Source of the DNA: Paractinoplanes brasiliensis
GTDB lineage: Bacteria; Actinomycetota; Actinomycetes; Mycobacteriales; Micromonosporaceae
Length of the DNA stretch: 64,000 nucleotides
Assembly: GCF_004362215.1 (NCBI RefSeq)
Contig: NZ_SNWR01000001.1
Coordinates: 558,001-622,000, forward strand
Direction of reading: 5' to 3'
Shown here: positions 23,492-31,341 of the stretch, one piece after another
How the letters are laid out: each line of letters starts with the position of its first letter
Numbering within the stretch: position 1 is the stretch's first letter
The notes under the pieces: generated by a model
Told to the model about the DNA's origin: nothing
The model's database searches: none
What the model saw: the letters and a program-made list of their open reading frames with translations, nothing else
Program-made: the position numbers and the translations under genes

Positions 23492-23817
23492 CGACCCTGG
23501 ACGACGTCCGCGCCGCGCACCGGCCGGCCGGGCGGCGGCTGGGCATCGCGGTCGGCATGCCCGCGAGCGGCGAGCTGATCGACGGGGTCGCGGAGATCCT
23601 GCGGGAGGCGGGCGCCCTTCCGGCACGGCGGCTGGCCCGGCTTCGCCCTCGGCCCGGCGAGGTGGCCACCCGCCCCCAGGACGCCGCTTATTTCGTCCGC
23701 CGCTACGGACACGAGTACACCACGATCGTCCTCGCCCCGGCGCACTGCGACGAGGCCGTCGCCGAGGCCTGCACCGCCGAGGGCTGCGCCCTCATCCTCA
23801 CCACCCTCCCGGTCTGA
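23488..23817 (+). CDS. Conserved-looking small protein of unknown function
   Basis: 109 aa from GTG, overlapping the flavin reductase stop by four bases. The sequence is compact and protein-like (RRLGIAVGMPASGELIDGV, YFVRRYGHEYTTIVLAPAHC, TAEGCALILTTLPV), with an alternating alpha/beta pattern and two Cys in the last third. No family is recognised. Its position between the reductase and the binding protein suggests a role in the same pathway, possibly as a subunit or ligand-binding protein. Confidence 0.65.
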   Translation: MTTLDDVRAAHRPAGRRLGIAVGMPASGELIDGVAEILREAGALPARRLARLRPRPGEVATRPQDAAYFVRRYGHEYTTIVLAPAHCDEAVAEACTAEGCALILTTLPV

Positions 23818-23839
23818 CGCCGACGACGGCGGCCAGGCG

Positions 23840-23890
23840 CACCAGTCATTCCACATAAGACGTATATATCGATCTATCTCGTGATTGGAC
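23840..23890 (+). promoter_or_regulatory. AT-rich probable promoter before the binding-protein gene
   Basis: The 77-bp gap after the 109-aa gene contains GACGTATATATCGATCTATC, much richer in A/T than its surroundings and partly palindromic around ATCGAT. It is the only sizeable gap in the 22.1-31.1 kb series, so a second promoter or operator is likely here. Confidence 0.45.
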
Positions 23891-23894
23891 CTCC

Positions 23895-24833
23895 ATGCGT
23901 CTCTCCCGTTCGCCGCTTTTCCTCATCGCCCTGACCGCCATAGTGGCCGGCTGTTCGACGCCCACCGACGACGTGGCGTCCCCGGCCGCCGAGGCCCCCT
24001 CGGCGGCCGTCGACAGCTCGCTCGCCGGCGAGCTGCCCGACGCCATCAAATCCTCGAAACAGATCAGCCTCGGCGCCCTCTGGGAGACCCCGCCGGTCAT
24101 CAGCGTCACCACCACCAACACCTCCACCCCGGTGGGTATCGCGCCCGACCTGGCCGCCGCGATCGCGCCGGTGCTCGGCGTCAAGGTGGTCTGGAAGAAC
24201 ATGCAGTGGCCGGCCCAGCTGCCCGGCGTGCAGTCCGGCAGCGTCGACGCGCTGTGGGGCCAGGTCTCGGCCACCGAGGAACGGGAGAAGAGCGTCGTCG
24301 ACCTGGTGCCCTTCTACAAGTCGACGATGGCGCTGCTCATGCTCGGCGACAAGGCGTCCGGGGTGACCGGCCTGGCCGGCATGTGCGGCAAGAAGGTGGG
24401 CCTGCCGGTCGGCTCGATCCAGTCCCAGACGGTCAAGAAGGTCAGCGCCGAATCGTGTTCGGCGGACCCGATCCAGCTCGCCGAGTACTCGGGCGCCACG
24501 GCCGCGATCAGCGCGGTCAGGGCCGGCACCGTCGACGCCTGGATGGACTCGACCACCAGCCAGGAGGCCACGGTCAAGAAGAGCGGTTCCGCGTTCCGCG
24601 TCGTCGAGGTGCCGACCAGCGAGTTCGCCGCGCAGTACACCACCATCGCCATCGGCAAGAGTCAGCCCGGTCTGACCAGGGCGGTGCTCGGCGCGATGAA
24701 GAAGATCGTCGCCGACGGCACCTACGACAAGATCATGGCGAAGTACGACATGTCCTCGGCCGCGATCACCAGTGACGAACTGGTCGCCAACCCGGTCTCC
24801 AAGACCGCGGTCGGCGAGAAGGCCGCGAGCTAG
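23895..24833 (+). CDS. Polar-amino-acid-type ABC substrate-binding lipoprotein
   Basis: 312 aa. Lipoprotein signal with lipobox VAGC (Cys20). The SBP_bac_3 fold is seen in the domain-closing blocks KSSKQISLGALWETPPV, VGIAPDLAAAIAPVLGVKVV, GSVDALWGQVSAT, MCGKKVGLPVGSIQSQTV and VRAGTVDAWMDS. It captures an amino-acid-like or other small charged solute for the permease (26934) and ATPase (27782). It ends directly against the first luciferase-like gene (stop at 24833, start at 24834). Inserting catabolic genes between the SBP and the membrane subunits ties uptake to oxidation. Confidence 0.87.
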   Translation: MRLSRSPLFLIALTAIVAGCSTPTDDVASPAAEAPSAAVDSSLAGELPDAIKSSKQISLGALWETPPVISVTTTNTSTPVGIAPDLAAAIAPVLGVKVVWKNMQWPAQLPGVQSGSVDALWGQVSATEEREKSVVDLVPFYKSTMALLMLGDKASGVTGLAGMCGKKVGLPVGSIQSQTVKKVSAESCSADPIQLAEYSGATAAISAVRAGTVDAWMDSTTSQEATVKKSGSAFRVVEVPTSEFAAQYTTIAIGKSQPGLTRAVLGAMKKIVADGTYDKIMAKYDMSSAAITSDELVANPVSKTAVGEKAAS

Positions 24834-25778
24834 ATGCCTTTCAGCGTACGGCTGAGCAGCGGCACCCCGGCGCGCGTGTTCCGCGACTGCGCCGAGGTGG
24901 CGGAACAGTTCGGCTTCGACCAGATCTGGACGGGCAACGACCTGCTGCGCCGTTCCGGCGTCGTGCCGGTGACGGTGGCCCTGGCCGCCACGAAAAGGAT
25001 CAAGGTCGGCTCGAGCGTGCTCAACCCGGTGAGCATGCACCCCGCGGAGATCGCCATGATCGCCGCGGGCCTGCAGGACTTCTCGGGCGGGCGTTATCTG
25101 CTCGGCCTGGGCGCCGGCTCCGAGGTGTTCCTGCGCTGGGCCGGCCTGCAACCACCATCGCCGGTACGCCGTACGCGTGAAGGCCTGCGTGCCGTCCGCA
25201 CCCTCCTGGCCGGCGGCGTGCCGACCGGCTGGCACGACCGGGCGTCGCTCAAGGACGGACCGGCGCCCACCCCGATCTACGTCGGTGCGATGGGTCCCAA
25301 GATGCTGGCTCTGGCCGGGCGCGAGGCCGACGGCGTCCTCGCGCTCTGCCTGCCACCCACCCGGATCGGCTGGTTCACCGAGCAGGTCGGAGAAACGCCT
25401 CCGGGCTTCGACCTCGCCTGCTGCCTCTGGGTCTCGATCGACGAGGACCGAGACGCGGCCCGTGCCCGGCTGGCCGCCAAGATCGCTGCGTACGCGGGCT
25501 CCCTGGCCCCGGACACCCTGGCCGCAGCCGGGCTCGACGTGGAGAAGTTCCAGCACGTCCAATCGCTGATGACCGCGGGCGACGCGGAAGCCGCCACGGC
25601 CGCGGTCGACGACGAGATGCTGCGGCTGGGCATCGCCGGCAACGTCCGTGACGTCGTCGACCGCTGCCTGGAGCTGACCGCCCCGGGCGTACGCCATCTG
25701 TCGTTCGGCCAGCCGCTGGGCGGGTCGCTCGTCGAAGCCGTGGCGTTGCTCGGCCGCCACGTCCTCCCTCAACTCTGA
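24834..25778 (+). CDS. LLM-class flavin- or F420-dependent oxidoreductase, copy 1
   Basis: 314 aa. The luciferase-like TIM barrel is shown by FGFDQIWTGND, VGSSVLNPVSMHPAEIAMIA, GGRYLLGLGAGSEVFLRW, PTPIYVGAMGPKMLALAG and PGVRHLSFGQPLGG. The spacing resembles methylenetetrahydromethanopterin-reductase-like proteins, so F420H2 or FMNH2 could be the cofactor. It is a clear paralog of the product of 29811-30815 (GFDQ.WTGND, NPVS/DPVS.HPA, ACLW.SI/ACVWASI). The flavin reductase upstream favours FMNH2. Substrate unknown. Confidence 0.85.
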   Translation: MPFSVRLSSGTPARVFRDCAEVAEQFGFDQIWTGNDLLRRSGVVPVTVALAATKRIKVGSSVLNPVSMHPAEIAMIAAGLQDFSGGRYLLGLGAGSEVFLRWAGLQPPSPVRRTREGLRAVRTLLAGGVPTGWHDRASLKDGPAPTPIYVGAMGPKMLALAGREADGVLALCLPPTRIGWFTEQVGETPPGFDLACCLWVSIDEDRDAARARLAAKIAAYAGSLAPDTLAAAGLDVEKFQHVQSLMTAGDAEAATAAVDDEMLRLGIAGNVRDVVDRCLELTAPGVRHLSFGQPLGGSLVEAVALLGRHVLPQL

Positions 25779-25791
25779 TCGGAGCTCACCC

Positions 25792-26937
25792 ATGGTTTCC
25801 ACCCCCGTGACAGACGAGATTCCCGCCACCGCGGCGGACATCCTGGCCAACGTCCGCGCCCTCACCCCGGTTGTCCGCGAGGAGGCCGAGGCCACCAACG
25901 CCCAAGGGTTCCTCACCGACCGGATGCGCGAGGCGCTGCGCACGGCCGGCGCGTACCGGGTCGGCTTCTCCCGCCGGCACGGCGGCCCGGAGATGAGCCT
26001 GACCGACCAGACCCGCATGGTCGAGGCGGTGGCCACCGCCGATGCCGGGATCGCGTGGAACGTGGCCGTGCTCGCCGCGACCGGTTTCTACGCCGGCCGG
26101 CTCGGCGACGCCGCGTTCGCCGAGCTCTACCCGTCGCTGGACCTGCCTACCTGTGGCTCGTTCCACCCCAAGGGCCAGGCGGTCGAGGTGCCGGGCGGAT
26201 ACCGGGTCACCGGGCGGTGGAGATTCGGCAGCGGCATCCGCTCGGCCGACCGGATCGTGGCCGGCGTGGAGGTGCAGCGCGACGGCGAGCCCGTGCACAA
26301 GCCCGACGGAAGCGTTCTCACCATGGGCGTGTGGCTGCCCACCGAGCAGGTAACCCTGCTCGACGACTGGCACGTTGTCGGGCTGCGTGGTTCCGGCAGC
26401 CAGGGTTACACGGTCACCGATGCCTTCGTGCCCGCGGACCACTCGTTCGACCGGTTCTTCGCCCCGACCGCGGCCGCCGACCCGCTCAACAAGCACGTCG
26501 AACTGCCGTTCTACAGCATGGCCGGCATCTCGGTCGGGCTCGCGCAGCACGCCGTCGACCTGGCCACCTCGCATCTGCGCGACCGCAAGCCGAGCGATCG
26601 GCAGCTCACCCTGCTCGGCGAGGCCGCGTCCTACACCCGGGCCGCGCGTTCACTCGTCCTCGACGGCATGCGCGCGATCGACGAGCAGATCTTCACCGAC
26701 GGCGTGGTGCCGGACGAGCTCACCATGGCCCGCGGCGACGCGCCGATGGCGCAGGAGTTCACCCGGGTCGTCCTCGACCGCTGCGGCGAGATCCTCGGCG
26801 CGCAGGTGGTGTACGACAGCTTCCCGTTCGAGCGGCTGGTGCGTGACAGCGTCGGCGTGACCGCGCACGCGTCGACCTGGCGCAGCCGCTGGACCTCGGT
26901 GGGCCGGACGATGGTCTCCGCGGGGGCGGGCCGATGA
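25792..26937 (+). CDS. Acyl-CoA-dehydrogenase-like flavin-dependent monooxygenase
   Basis: 381 aa. The N-terminal helical domain (ALTPVVREEAEATNAQGFLT, GAYRVGFSRRHGG), central beta domain (VEVPGGYRVTGRWRFGSGI, LLDDWHVVGLRGSGSQGYTV) and C-terminal helical domain follow the group-D monooxygenase pattern (DszC/HpaB/SfnC/pigment hydroxylase-like). The GLRGSGS turn is the usual flavin-contact motif of this branch. The enzyme would use FADH2 or FMNH2 from the flavin reductase to hydroxylate or desulfurise a small substrate. It overlaps the permease start (ATGA). Confidence 0.83.
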   Translation: MVSTPVTDEIPATAADILANVRALTPVVREEAEATNAQGFLTDRMREALRTAGAYRVGFSRRHGGPEMSLTDQTRMVEAVATADAGIAWNVAVLAATGFYAGRLGDAAFAELYPSLDLPTCGSFHPKGQAVEVPGGYRVTGRWRFGSGIRSADRIVAGVEVQRDGEPVHKPDGSVLTMGVWLPTEQVTLLDDWHVVGLRGSGSQGYTVTDAFVPADHSFDRFFAPTAAADPLNKHVELPFYSMAGISVGLAQHAVDLATSHLRDRKPSDRQLTLLGEAASYTRAARSLVLDGMRAIDEQIFTDGVVPDELTMARGDAPMAQEFTRVVLDRCGEILGAQVVYDSFPFERLVRDSVGVTAHASTWRSRWTSVGRTMVSAGAGR

Positions 26938-27785
26938 CGCAGACCGCCACCCCGACCCGGGCCGCGCCGAAACGCGACGTGGTGCCCGTACGCCATTGGG
27001 GCCGGATGGCCGGCGCCGCCGTGGTGGTCCTGCTGGTGCTCGGGGCCGCCTACAGCTTCGCCACCAACCCGAACTTCGAGTGGAGCGTCGTCGGCGAGTA
27101 CCTGTTCTCGAAAGCCGTCCTCAAAGGACTGCTGCTGACCCTGGAGATGACGGCCATCGGCATGGTGATCGCGCTGGCGCTCGCCGTGGTGATCGGGGTG
27201 ATGCGGATGTCGCCCAGCCGGGTCATCGCGGCCGTCGCCGCGGCCTGGGTGTTCTTCTTCCGCGGCGTCCCGCTGATCGTGCTGCTCATTCTCGTCGGCA
27301 ACCTCGGCCTGTTCTTCAGGACCATCACGATCGGCATCCCGTTCACCGACGTGGTGCTCTGGTCGGCGCCGGTCGGGCAGGTGGTGACCCCGTTCGTGGC
27401 CTCGGTGATCGGGCTGTCGCTGGCCGGGTCCGGGTACATGGCCGAGATCGTGCGCAGCGGCCTGCTCGCCGTCGGCCAGGGCCAGCACGAGACGGCCAAG
27501 GCGCTGGGACTCAACCGGGCACAGACGCTGCGCCACATCGTGCTCCCGCAGGCCCTGCGAGTGATCATTCCGCCGCTCGGCAACGAGTCGATCGGCATGC
27601 TCAAGGCGTCGGCGATCGTCTCGGTCATCGCCGGCGGCGACCTGCTCACGGTCGTCGAGGGCATCTCCGGCATCAACTTCCGCACGATCGAGATGCTGAT
27701 CGTCGCCACCATCTGGTACCTGCTGGTGATCTCGATCTACTCGGTCGCGCAGTTCTTCATGGAGCGGAGGGCGGCGGAGCGATGA
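26934..27785 (+). CDS. Polar-amino-acid-type ABC transporter permease
   Basis: 283 aa with five or six TM helices and the HisM/GlnP motif block: VLKGLLLTLEMTAIGMVIAL, VFFFRGVPLIVLLILV and the EAA loop HETAKALGLNRAQTLRHIVL, then NESIGMLKASAIVSVI. A single permease gene implies a homodimer. It pairs with the binding protein at 23895 and the ATPase at 27782, overlapping the latter by four bases. Confidence 0.92.
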   Translation: MTQTATPTRAAPKRDVVPVRHWGRMAGAAVVVLLVLGAAYSFATNPNFEWSVVGEYLFSKAVLKGLLLTLEMTAIGMVIALALAVVIGVMRMSPSRVIAAVAAAWVFFFRGVPLIVLLILVGNLGLFFRTITIGIPFTDVVLWSAPVGQVVTPFVASVIGLSLAGSGYMAEIVRSGLLAVGQGQHETAKALGLNRAQTLRHIVLPQALRVIIPPLGNESIGMLKASAIVSVIAGGDLLTVVEGISGINFRTIEMLIVATIWYLLVISIYSVAQFFMERRAAER

Positions 27786-28552
27786 GCGACGTCATGATCG
27801 ACGTCCGGGGCGTCGACAAGTGGTACGGGTCGCACCACGTTCTGCGCGGCGTCGACCTGCAGGTGCGCCGGGGCGAGACGGTCTGCGTGATCGGGCCGTC
27901 CGGTTCCGGCAAGAGCACGCTGCTGCGCACCATCAATCACCTCGAGGACATCAACGCCGGCAGCATCGAGGTCGACGGCGAACTGGTCGGCTACCGCGAG
28001 CACCGGGGCCGCCTGCACGAGCTGCGCGAGTCCGAGGCCTGCCGGCAGCGGCTCGGCATCGGCATGGTCTTCCAGCAGTTCAACCTCTTCCCGCACATGA
28101 CGGTGCTGGACAACGTCGCGTTCGCCCCGATCAAGGTCAAGAAACAGGAGCCGCGAGCGGCCCGGGAGTACGGCCGGGAGCTGCTGTCCCGGGTGGGCCT
28201 GGCCGGCAAGGAGTCGGCGTACCCGTCGAAGTTGTCCGGCGGGCAGCAGCAACGCGTGGCGATCGCCCGGGCCATGGCCATGCGGCCGCAGGTCATGCTC
28301 TTCGACGAGCCGACCAGCGCGCTCGACCCCGAACTGGTCGGCGAGGTCCTCACGGTGATGAAGGACCTGGCCTCGACCGGCGGGATCACCGTCGTGGTGG
28401 TCACCCACGAGATGGGCTTCGCCCGCGAGGTGAGCGATCGCGTGGTCTTCATGGACGACGGTCGCATCGTCGAGGAGGGCACACCCGAGGAGGTGCTCGG
28501 GGCGCCGCGGCACGAGCGAACGCGGGCCTTCCTGGCGGCGGTGCTGCGATGA
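27782..28552 (+). CDS. Polar-amino-acid-type ABC transporter ATPase (GlnQ-like)
   Basis: 256 aa. Walker A GPSGSGKST, Q-loop MVFQQFNLFPHMTV, signature LSGGQQQRVAIARAMA, Walker B VMLFDEPTSALDPE, H-loop VVTHEMGFAREV. It has the insertion after the Q-loop region typical of HisP/GlnQ proteins. It is flanked by four-base overlaps on both sides (permease, SDR), so it is expressed with the catabolic enzymes. Confidence 0.93.
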   Translation: MSDVMIDVRGVDKWYGSHHVLRGVDLQVRRGETVCVIGPSGSGKSTLLRTINHLEDINAGSIEVDGELVGYREHRGRLHELRESEACRQRLGIGMVFQQFNLFPHMTVLDNVAFAPIKVKKQEPRAAREYGRELLSRVGLAGKESAYPSKLSGGQQQRVAIARAMAMRPQVMLFDEPTSALDPELVGEVLTVMKDLASTGGITVVVVTHEMGFAREVSDRVVFMDDGRIVEEGTPEEVLGAPRHERTRAFLAAVLR

Positions 28553-29277
28553 GCGCCGTCGCTCTGGTGGCCGGCGGGACCGGGCCGATCGGGCGGGCCG
28601 TCGCGTCCGCGCTGGCCGGCGAGGGGTTCCGGGTCGCGGTCCACTGCCGCAGCCGTCCGGACGTGGCGGAAAAAGTGGTCGCCGGCCTGGACGGTGACCA
28701 CGTGGCCGTCCGGGCCGACCTGAACAACCTCGACGAGATGTCGGAGCTGTTGCGGCGCATCGGGCGCGTCGCCGTGCTGGTCAACGCCGCGCACCCCGCC
28801 CTGCGCAACCCGGCCCCGGTCGCCGGGACGACGCCGGCCGACCTCACCGCTCAGCTGGCCGGGGTGCAGGCGCACGCGGCCCTCTGCGCGCAGGTGGTCC
28901 CCGGCATGCGCGACCAGGGCTGGGGTCGCATCGTCTACGTCTCCGGCGCGCTGATGTCCCGCCCCGCCCCCGGGCTGGGCGCCTACGGCGCGGCCAAGGC
29001 CGCCGCCACCGTGCTCACCCGCTACCTCGCCCTGGAGGAAGGCCGGCACGGGATCACCGCGAACGTGGTGGCGCCGGGCCGGGTCACCGATCCCGACGAG
29101 GACGAGGAGCTCACCCCCGAGCAGGCCGTGCTGTCGGCCCGGTTGCTGGAGCGGATGGCCCTGCCCACCTTCCCGACGCCCGCCCAGGTGGCCGCGGCTG
29201 TGCTGACGCTGGTGCGGTCGGAGGCGCTGACCGGGCAGACGCTGTGGGTCACCGGAGGGGAGCCGATCGGTGGGTGA
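28549..29277 (+). CDS. Short-chain dehydrogenase/reductase
   Basis: 242 aa. The cofactor motif VAGGTGPIGRAVA is a TGxxxGxG variant; NAAH replaces the common NNAG. The catalytic triad is recognisable as Ser in YVSGALMS, Tyr-x-x-x-Lys in AYGAAKAAA, and the ITANVVAPGRV loop follows. It probably oxidises or reduces a carbonyl or alcohol made by the monooxygenases. It overlaps the ATPase gene (ATGA) and, by eight bases, the first TIGR04076 gene. Confidence 0.87.
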   Translation: MSAVALVAGGTGPIGRAVASALAGEGFRVAVHCRSRPDVAEKVVAGLDGDHVAVRADLNNLDEMSELLRRIGRVAVLVNAAHPALRNPAPVAGTTPADLTAQLAGVQAHAALCAQVVPGMRDQGWGRIVYVSGALMSRPAPGLGAYGAAKAAATVLTRYLALEEGRHGITANVVAPGRVTDPDEDEELTPEQAVLSARLLERMALPTFPTPAQVAAAVLTLVRSEALTGQTLWVTGGEPIGG

Positions 29278-29554
29278 CGACATGCTGCCGCCTTGCCCGC
29301 GGGTACGGGTCGTGGTCGAGCGGGCCGACGCGCCCCGCTGCGGCATCCGGGTCGGAGACGCCGTCACCGTGGACGGGCCGGGCCTGTCGACCGGCGGCAA
29401 GCCGTTCTGCCCGATGGCGCTGATGGCGGTGCTGCCGGTGCTGGGCATGCGGCAGAACCCGATCCCCGCCGACGACTGGCTGGTCCGCAAGCCGTACCTG
29501 TGCTGCCCGGACGCCACCGAGGGCGTGGTGCTGAGATTGGAGGCCCCAAGGTGA
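29270..29554 (+). CDS. TIGR04076-family small protein, copy 1
   Basis: 94 aa from GTG (an ATG at 29282 is also possible). It has the family's Cys pattern: RCGIRVGD, then GGKPFCPMALMAVLPVL and a final PYLCCPDATEGVVL. The fold is a small barrel-like unit of unknown function; the conserved Cys and CPD suggest a metal or substrate site. It overlaps a second, divergent copy by four bases (GTGA). Confidence 0.75.
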   Translation: MGDDMLPPCPRVRVVVERADAPRCGIRVGDAVTVDGPGLSTGGKPFCPMALMAVLPVLGMRQNPIPADDWLVRKPYLCCPDATEGVVLRLEAPR

Positions 29555-29814
29555 AGGTGCGCTGCACGGTCGAGGCCATGAACTACTCGGCGTGCGGGCT
29601 GGCGGTCGGCGATTCCTTCGAGCTGTCCCCGACCGCCCTGACCGTGCCCGCGGGCAAGCGGTTCTGTTACTTCGCCATCGCCTCGGTCATCCCCGCGGTG
29701 CTGGGTCGCCTCGACGCGGACCAGCCCGACGCCTTCCTGCGTGGCCGCCCCCTGCTGGCCTGTCCCGACCCGCCCGAGAACCTGCACATCAGAGTCGAGG
29801 TGGTGGAGCAGTGA
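29551..29814 (+). CDS. TIGR04076-family small protein, copy 2
   Basis: 87 aa from GTG. It shares with copy 1 the blocks SACGLAVGDSFEL, GKRFCYFAIASVIPAVLGRL and PLLACPDPPENLHIRVEVV. Cys positions are conserved, but the intervening sequence is quite different, so the pair is old or was recruited together; a heterodimer is a reasonable guess. It overlaps the second luciferase-like gene (GTGA). Confidence 0.75.
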   Translation: MKVRCTVEAMNYSACGLAVGDSFELSPTALTVPAGKRFCYFAIASVIPAVLGRLDADQPDAFLRGRPLLACPDPPENLHIRVEVVEQ

Positions 29815-30815
29815 GACCCGTCGTGTTCAGTGCCCGCATCGGGGGCCACGGCGTGCTGTCCGTGGTGGACAGGGCTCTGCTGGTCGAGGAGGCCGGCTTC
29901 GACCAGGTCTGGACCGGCAACGACATCTTCGGCGAACCCGGCCTGGTGACACTGGCCGCGATCGCGCTGAGGACCAGCCGCATCCGGTTCGGCTCCGGGG
30001 TGATCGACCCGGTGTCGCTGCACCCCGCGCAGGTCGCGATGTTCGCCTCCGGGCTGCAGGAGCTCTCCGGCGACCGGTTCCTGCTCGGCATCGGCGCCGG
30101 TTCCGACGTCTTCTTCCGCTGGGGCGGGATCAACCCCGCAAAACCCGTCACCCGTACGCGAGAAGCAGTGCTCGCCATCCGCGAGCTGGTCAACGGCCGC
30201 AGCCCCGCCGGTGTGCCCGGCGTGGCCGACGGCTGGACAGCGCAGGCCGTCCTGCGGTCATGGCGCCCGACGCCGATCTACATCGGGGCGATGGGCCCGC
30301 GCATGCTGGACCTCACCGGCCGCATCGCCGACGGCGCGCTCCCGCTCTGCCTTCCCCCGCGCCACGTGTACGGCGTGGTGGACCAGTTGTCGGCCGGCGC
30401 CGCGAAGGCCGGCCGCACCATCGACGACCTGGACGTGGCCGCCTGCGTGTGGGCCTCGATCTCCGACGACCGCCGCGCCGCCCGGCACCTTCTCGCCAAG
30501 CACATCGCGCTCTACAGCGGCTCCCTGTCGGCCGACGCCCTGATCGCGAACGGCCTGGACCCGGCGGAGTTCGCGCACACCCAGGAGCTGATGCTCGCCG
30601 GCCGCGAGCAGGAAGCCATCGCGTCGGTCACCGATTCGATGCTCCAGCTGGGCATCGTCGGCGGCGTCGACGACGTCATCGAGCAGTGTGCCGCACTGAT
30701 CGACGCCGGTGTCCGGCACATCTCCTTCGGCCCGCCGGTCGGCCCCGACCCGGCCGCCGCCCTCCAGCTGATCGGCCGGAAAGTTCTTCCCGTTCTGCGA
30801 TCCCACCTCTCCTGA
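29811..30815 (+). CDS. LLM-class flavin- or F420-dependent oxidoreductase, copy 2
   Basis: 334 aa from GTG. The motifs parallel copy 1: AGFDQVWTGNDIF, SGVIDPVSLHPAQVAMFA, GDRFLLGIGAGSDVFFRWGG, PTPIYIGAMGPRMLDLTG, AALIDAGVRHISFGPPVG. The last ~120 residues also align closely (ALYSGSLSADALIANGLD against AYAGSLAPDTLAAAGLD). Two such paralogs in one operon could catalyse successive oxidations or form a heteromer as in bacterial luciferase. Seven bases separate it from the ABM gene. Confidence 0.85.
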   Translation: MRPVVFSARIGGHGVLSVVDRALLVEEAGFDQVWTGNDIFGEPGLVTLAAIALRTSRIRFGSGVIDPVSLHPAQVAMFASGLQELSGDRFLLGIGAGSDVFFRWGGINPAKPVTRTREAVLAIRELVNGRSPAGVPGVADGWTAQAVLRSWRPTPIYIGAMGPRMLDLTGRIADGALPLCLPPRHVYGVVDQLSAGAAKAGRTIDDLDVAACVWASISDDRRAARHLLAKHIALYSGSLSADALIANGLDPAEFAHTQELMLAGREQEAIASVTDSMLQLGIVGGVDDVIEQCAALIDAGVRHISFGPPVGPDPAAALQLIGRKVLPVLRSHLS

Positions 30816-30822
30816 AGGAATC

Positions 30823-31104
30823 ATGATCATTATCTACGGCGGCATCACCGTCGACCCGTCCCGCATCGCCGAGGTCGAAGAGGCGGGAGCCACCTTCCAG
30901 AAGGCCTCGAAGGCCGAGGACGGCTGTGTCGAGTACCAGCTCTCCTGGAAGGTCGGCGAGCCCGGCAACCTGCGGCTGCTCGAGATCTGGGAGAACACCG
31001 ACAAGCACCAGGCGCACAAAGATCAGCCTCACACCAAGCAGTGGACGAGCTTCATCAGGGCCGCTGCCACGGCACCACCGCAGTTCCACGACGTCATCGT
31101 CTGA
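30823..31104 (+). CDS. Antibiotic-biosynthesis-monooxygenase (ABM/YgiN) family protein
   Basis: 93 aa, RBS GAAGGA. The dimeric ferredoxin-like ABM fold is seen in IIYGGITVDPSRIAEVEEAG, KAEDGCVEYQLSW and NLRLLEIWENTDKHQAHKDQ, then FIRAAATAPPQFHDVIV. Members are cofactor-free quinol or anthrone oxygenases, or small-ligand binders. It is the last gene of the PaaX-headed series; after it the strand changes. Confidence 0.85.
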   Translation: MIIIYGGITVDPSRIAEVEEAGATFQKASKAEDGCVEYQLSWKVGEPGNLRLLEIWENTDKHQAHKDQPHTKQWTSFIRAAATAPPQFHDVIV

Positions 31105-31341
31105 CTCGGCCGCAGGGTGGTGCTCTCGGTGCGCTGACGTCTTCGACGGGACCGCGGTGTCGAGGCCGGGGACGCTGCTGTGTGCCCGGCCGGACGTGAC
31201 GGCGTACCCGAACCGGCCGTGCCGCGCCGGTACCAGGTCCGCATGCACACCTGTGGGCGACGCGGACCGCCCAGATCGGCACCCGTTCGCGCGCCGGTCT
31301 GGACCGCCGGCATCACGGCGGAGGTTTCGACGGTGCCGGGG

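Noticed and set aside
31105..31341. Coding in the gap between the ABM gene and the membrane-protein gene
   Set aside because: Both strands give only Arg/Pro-rich readings without motif; treated as intergenic between convergent genes.
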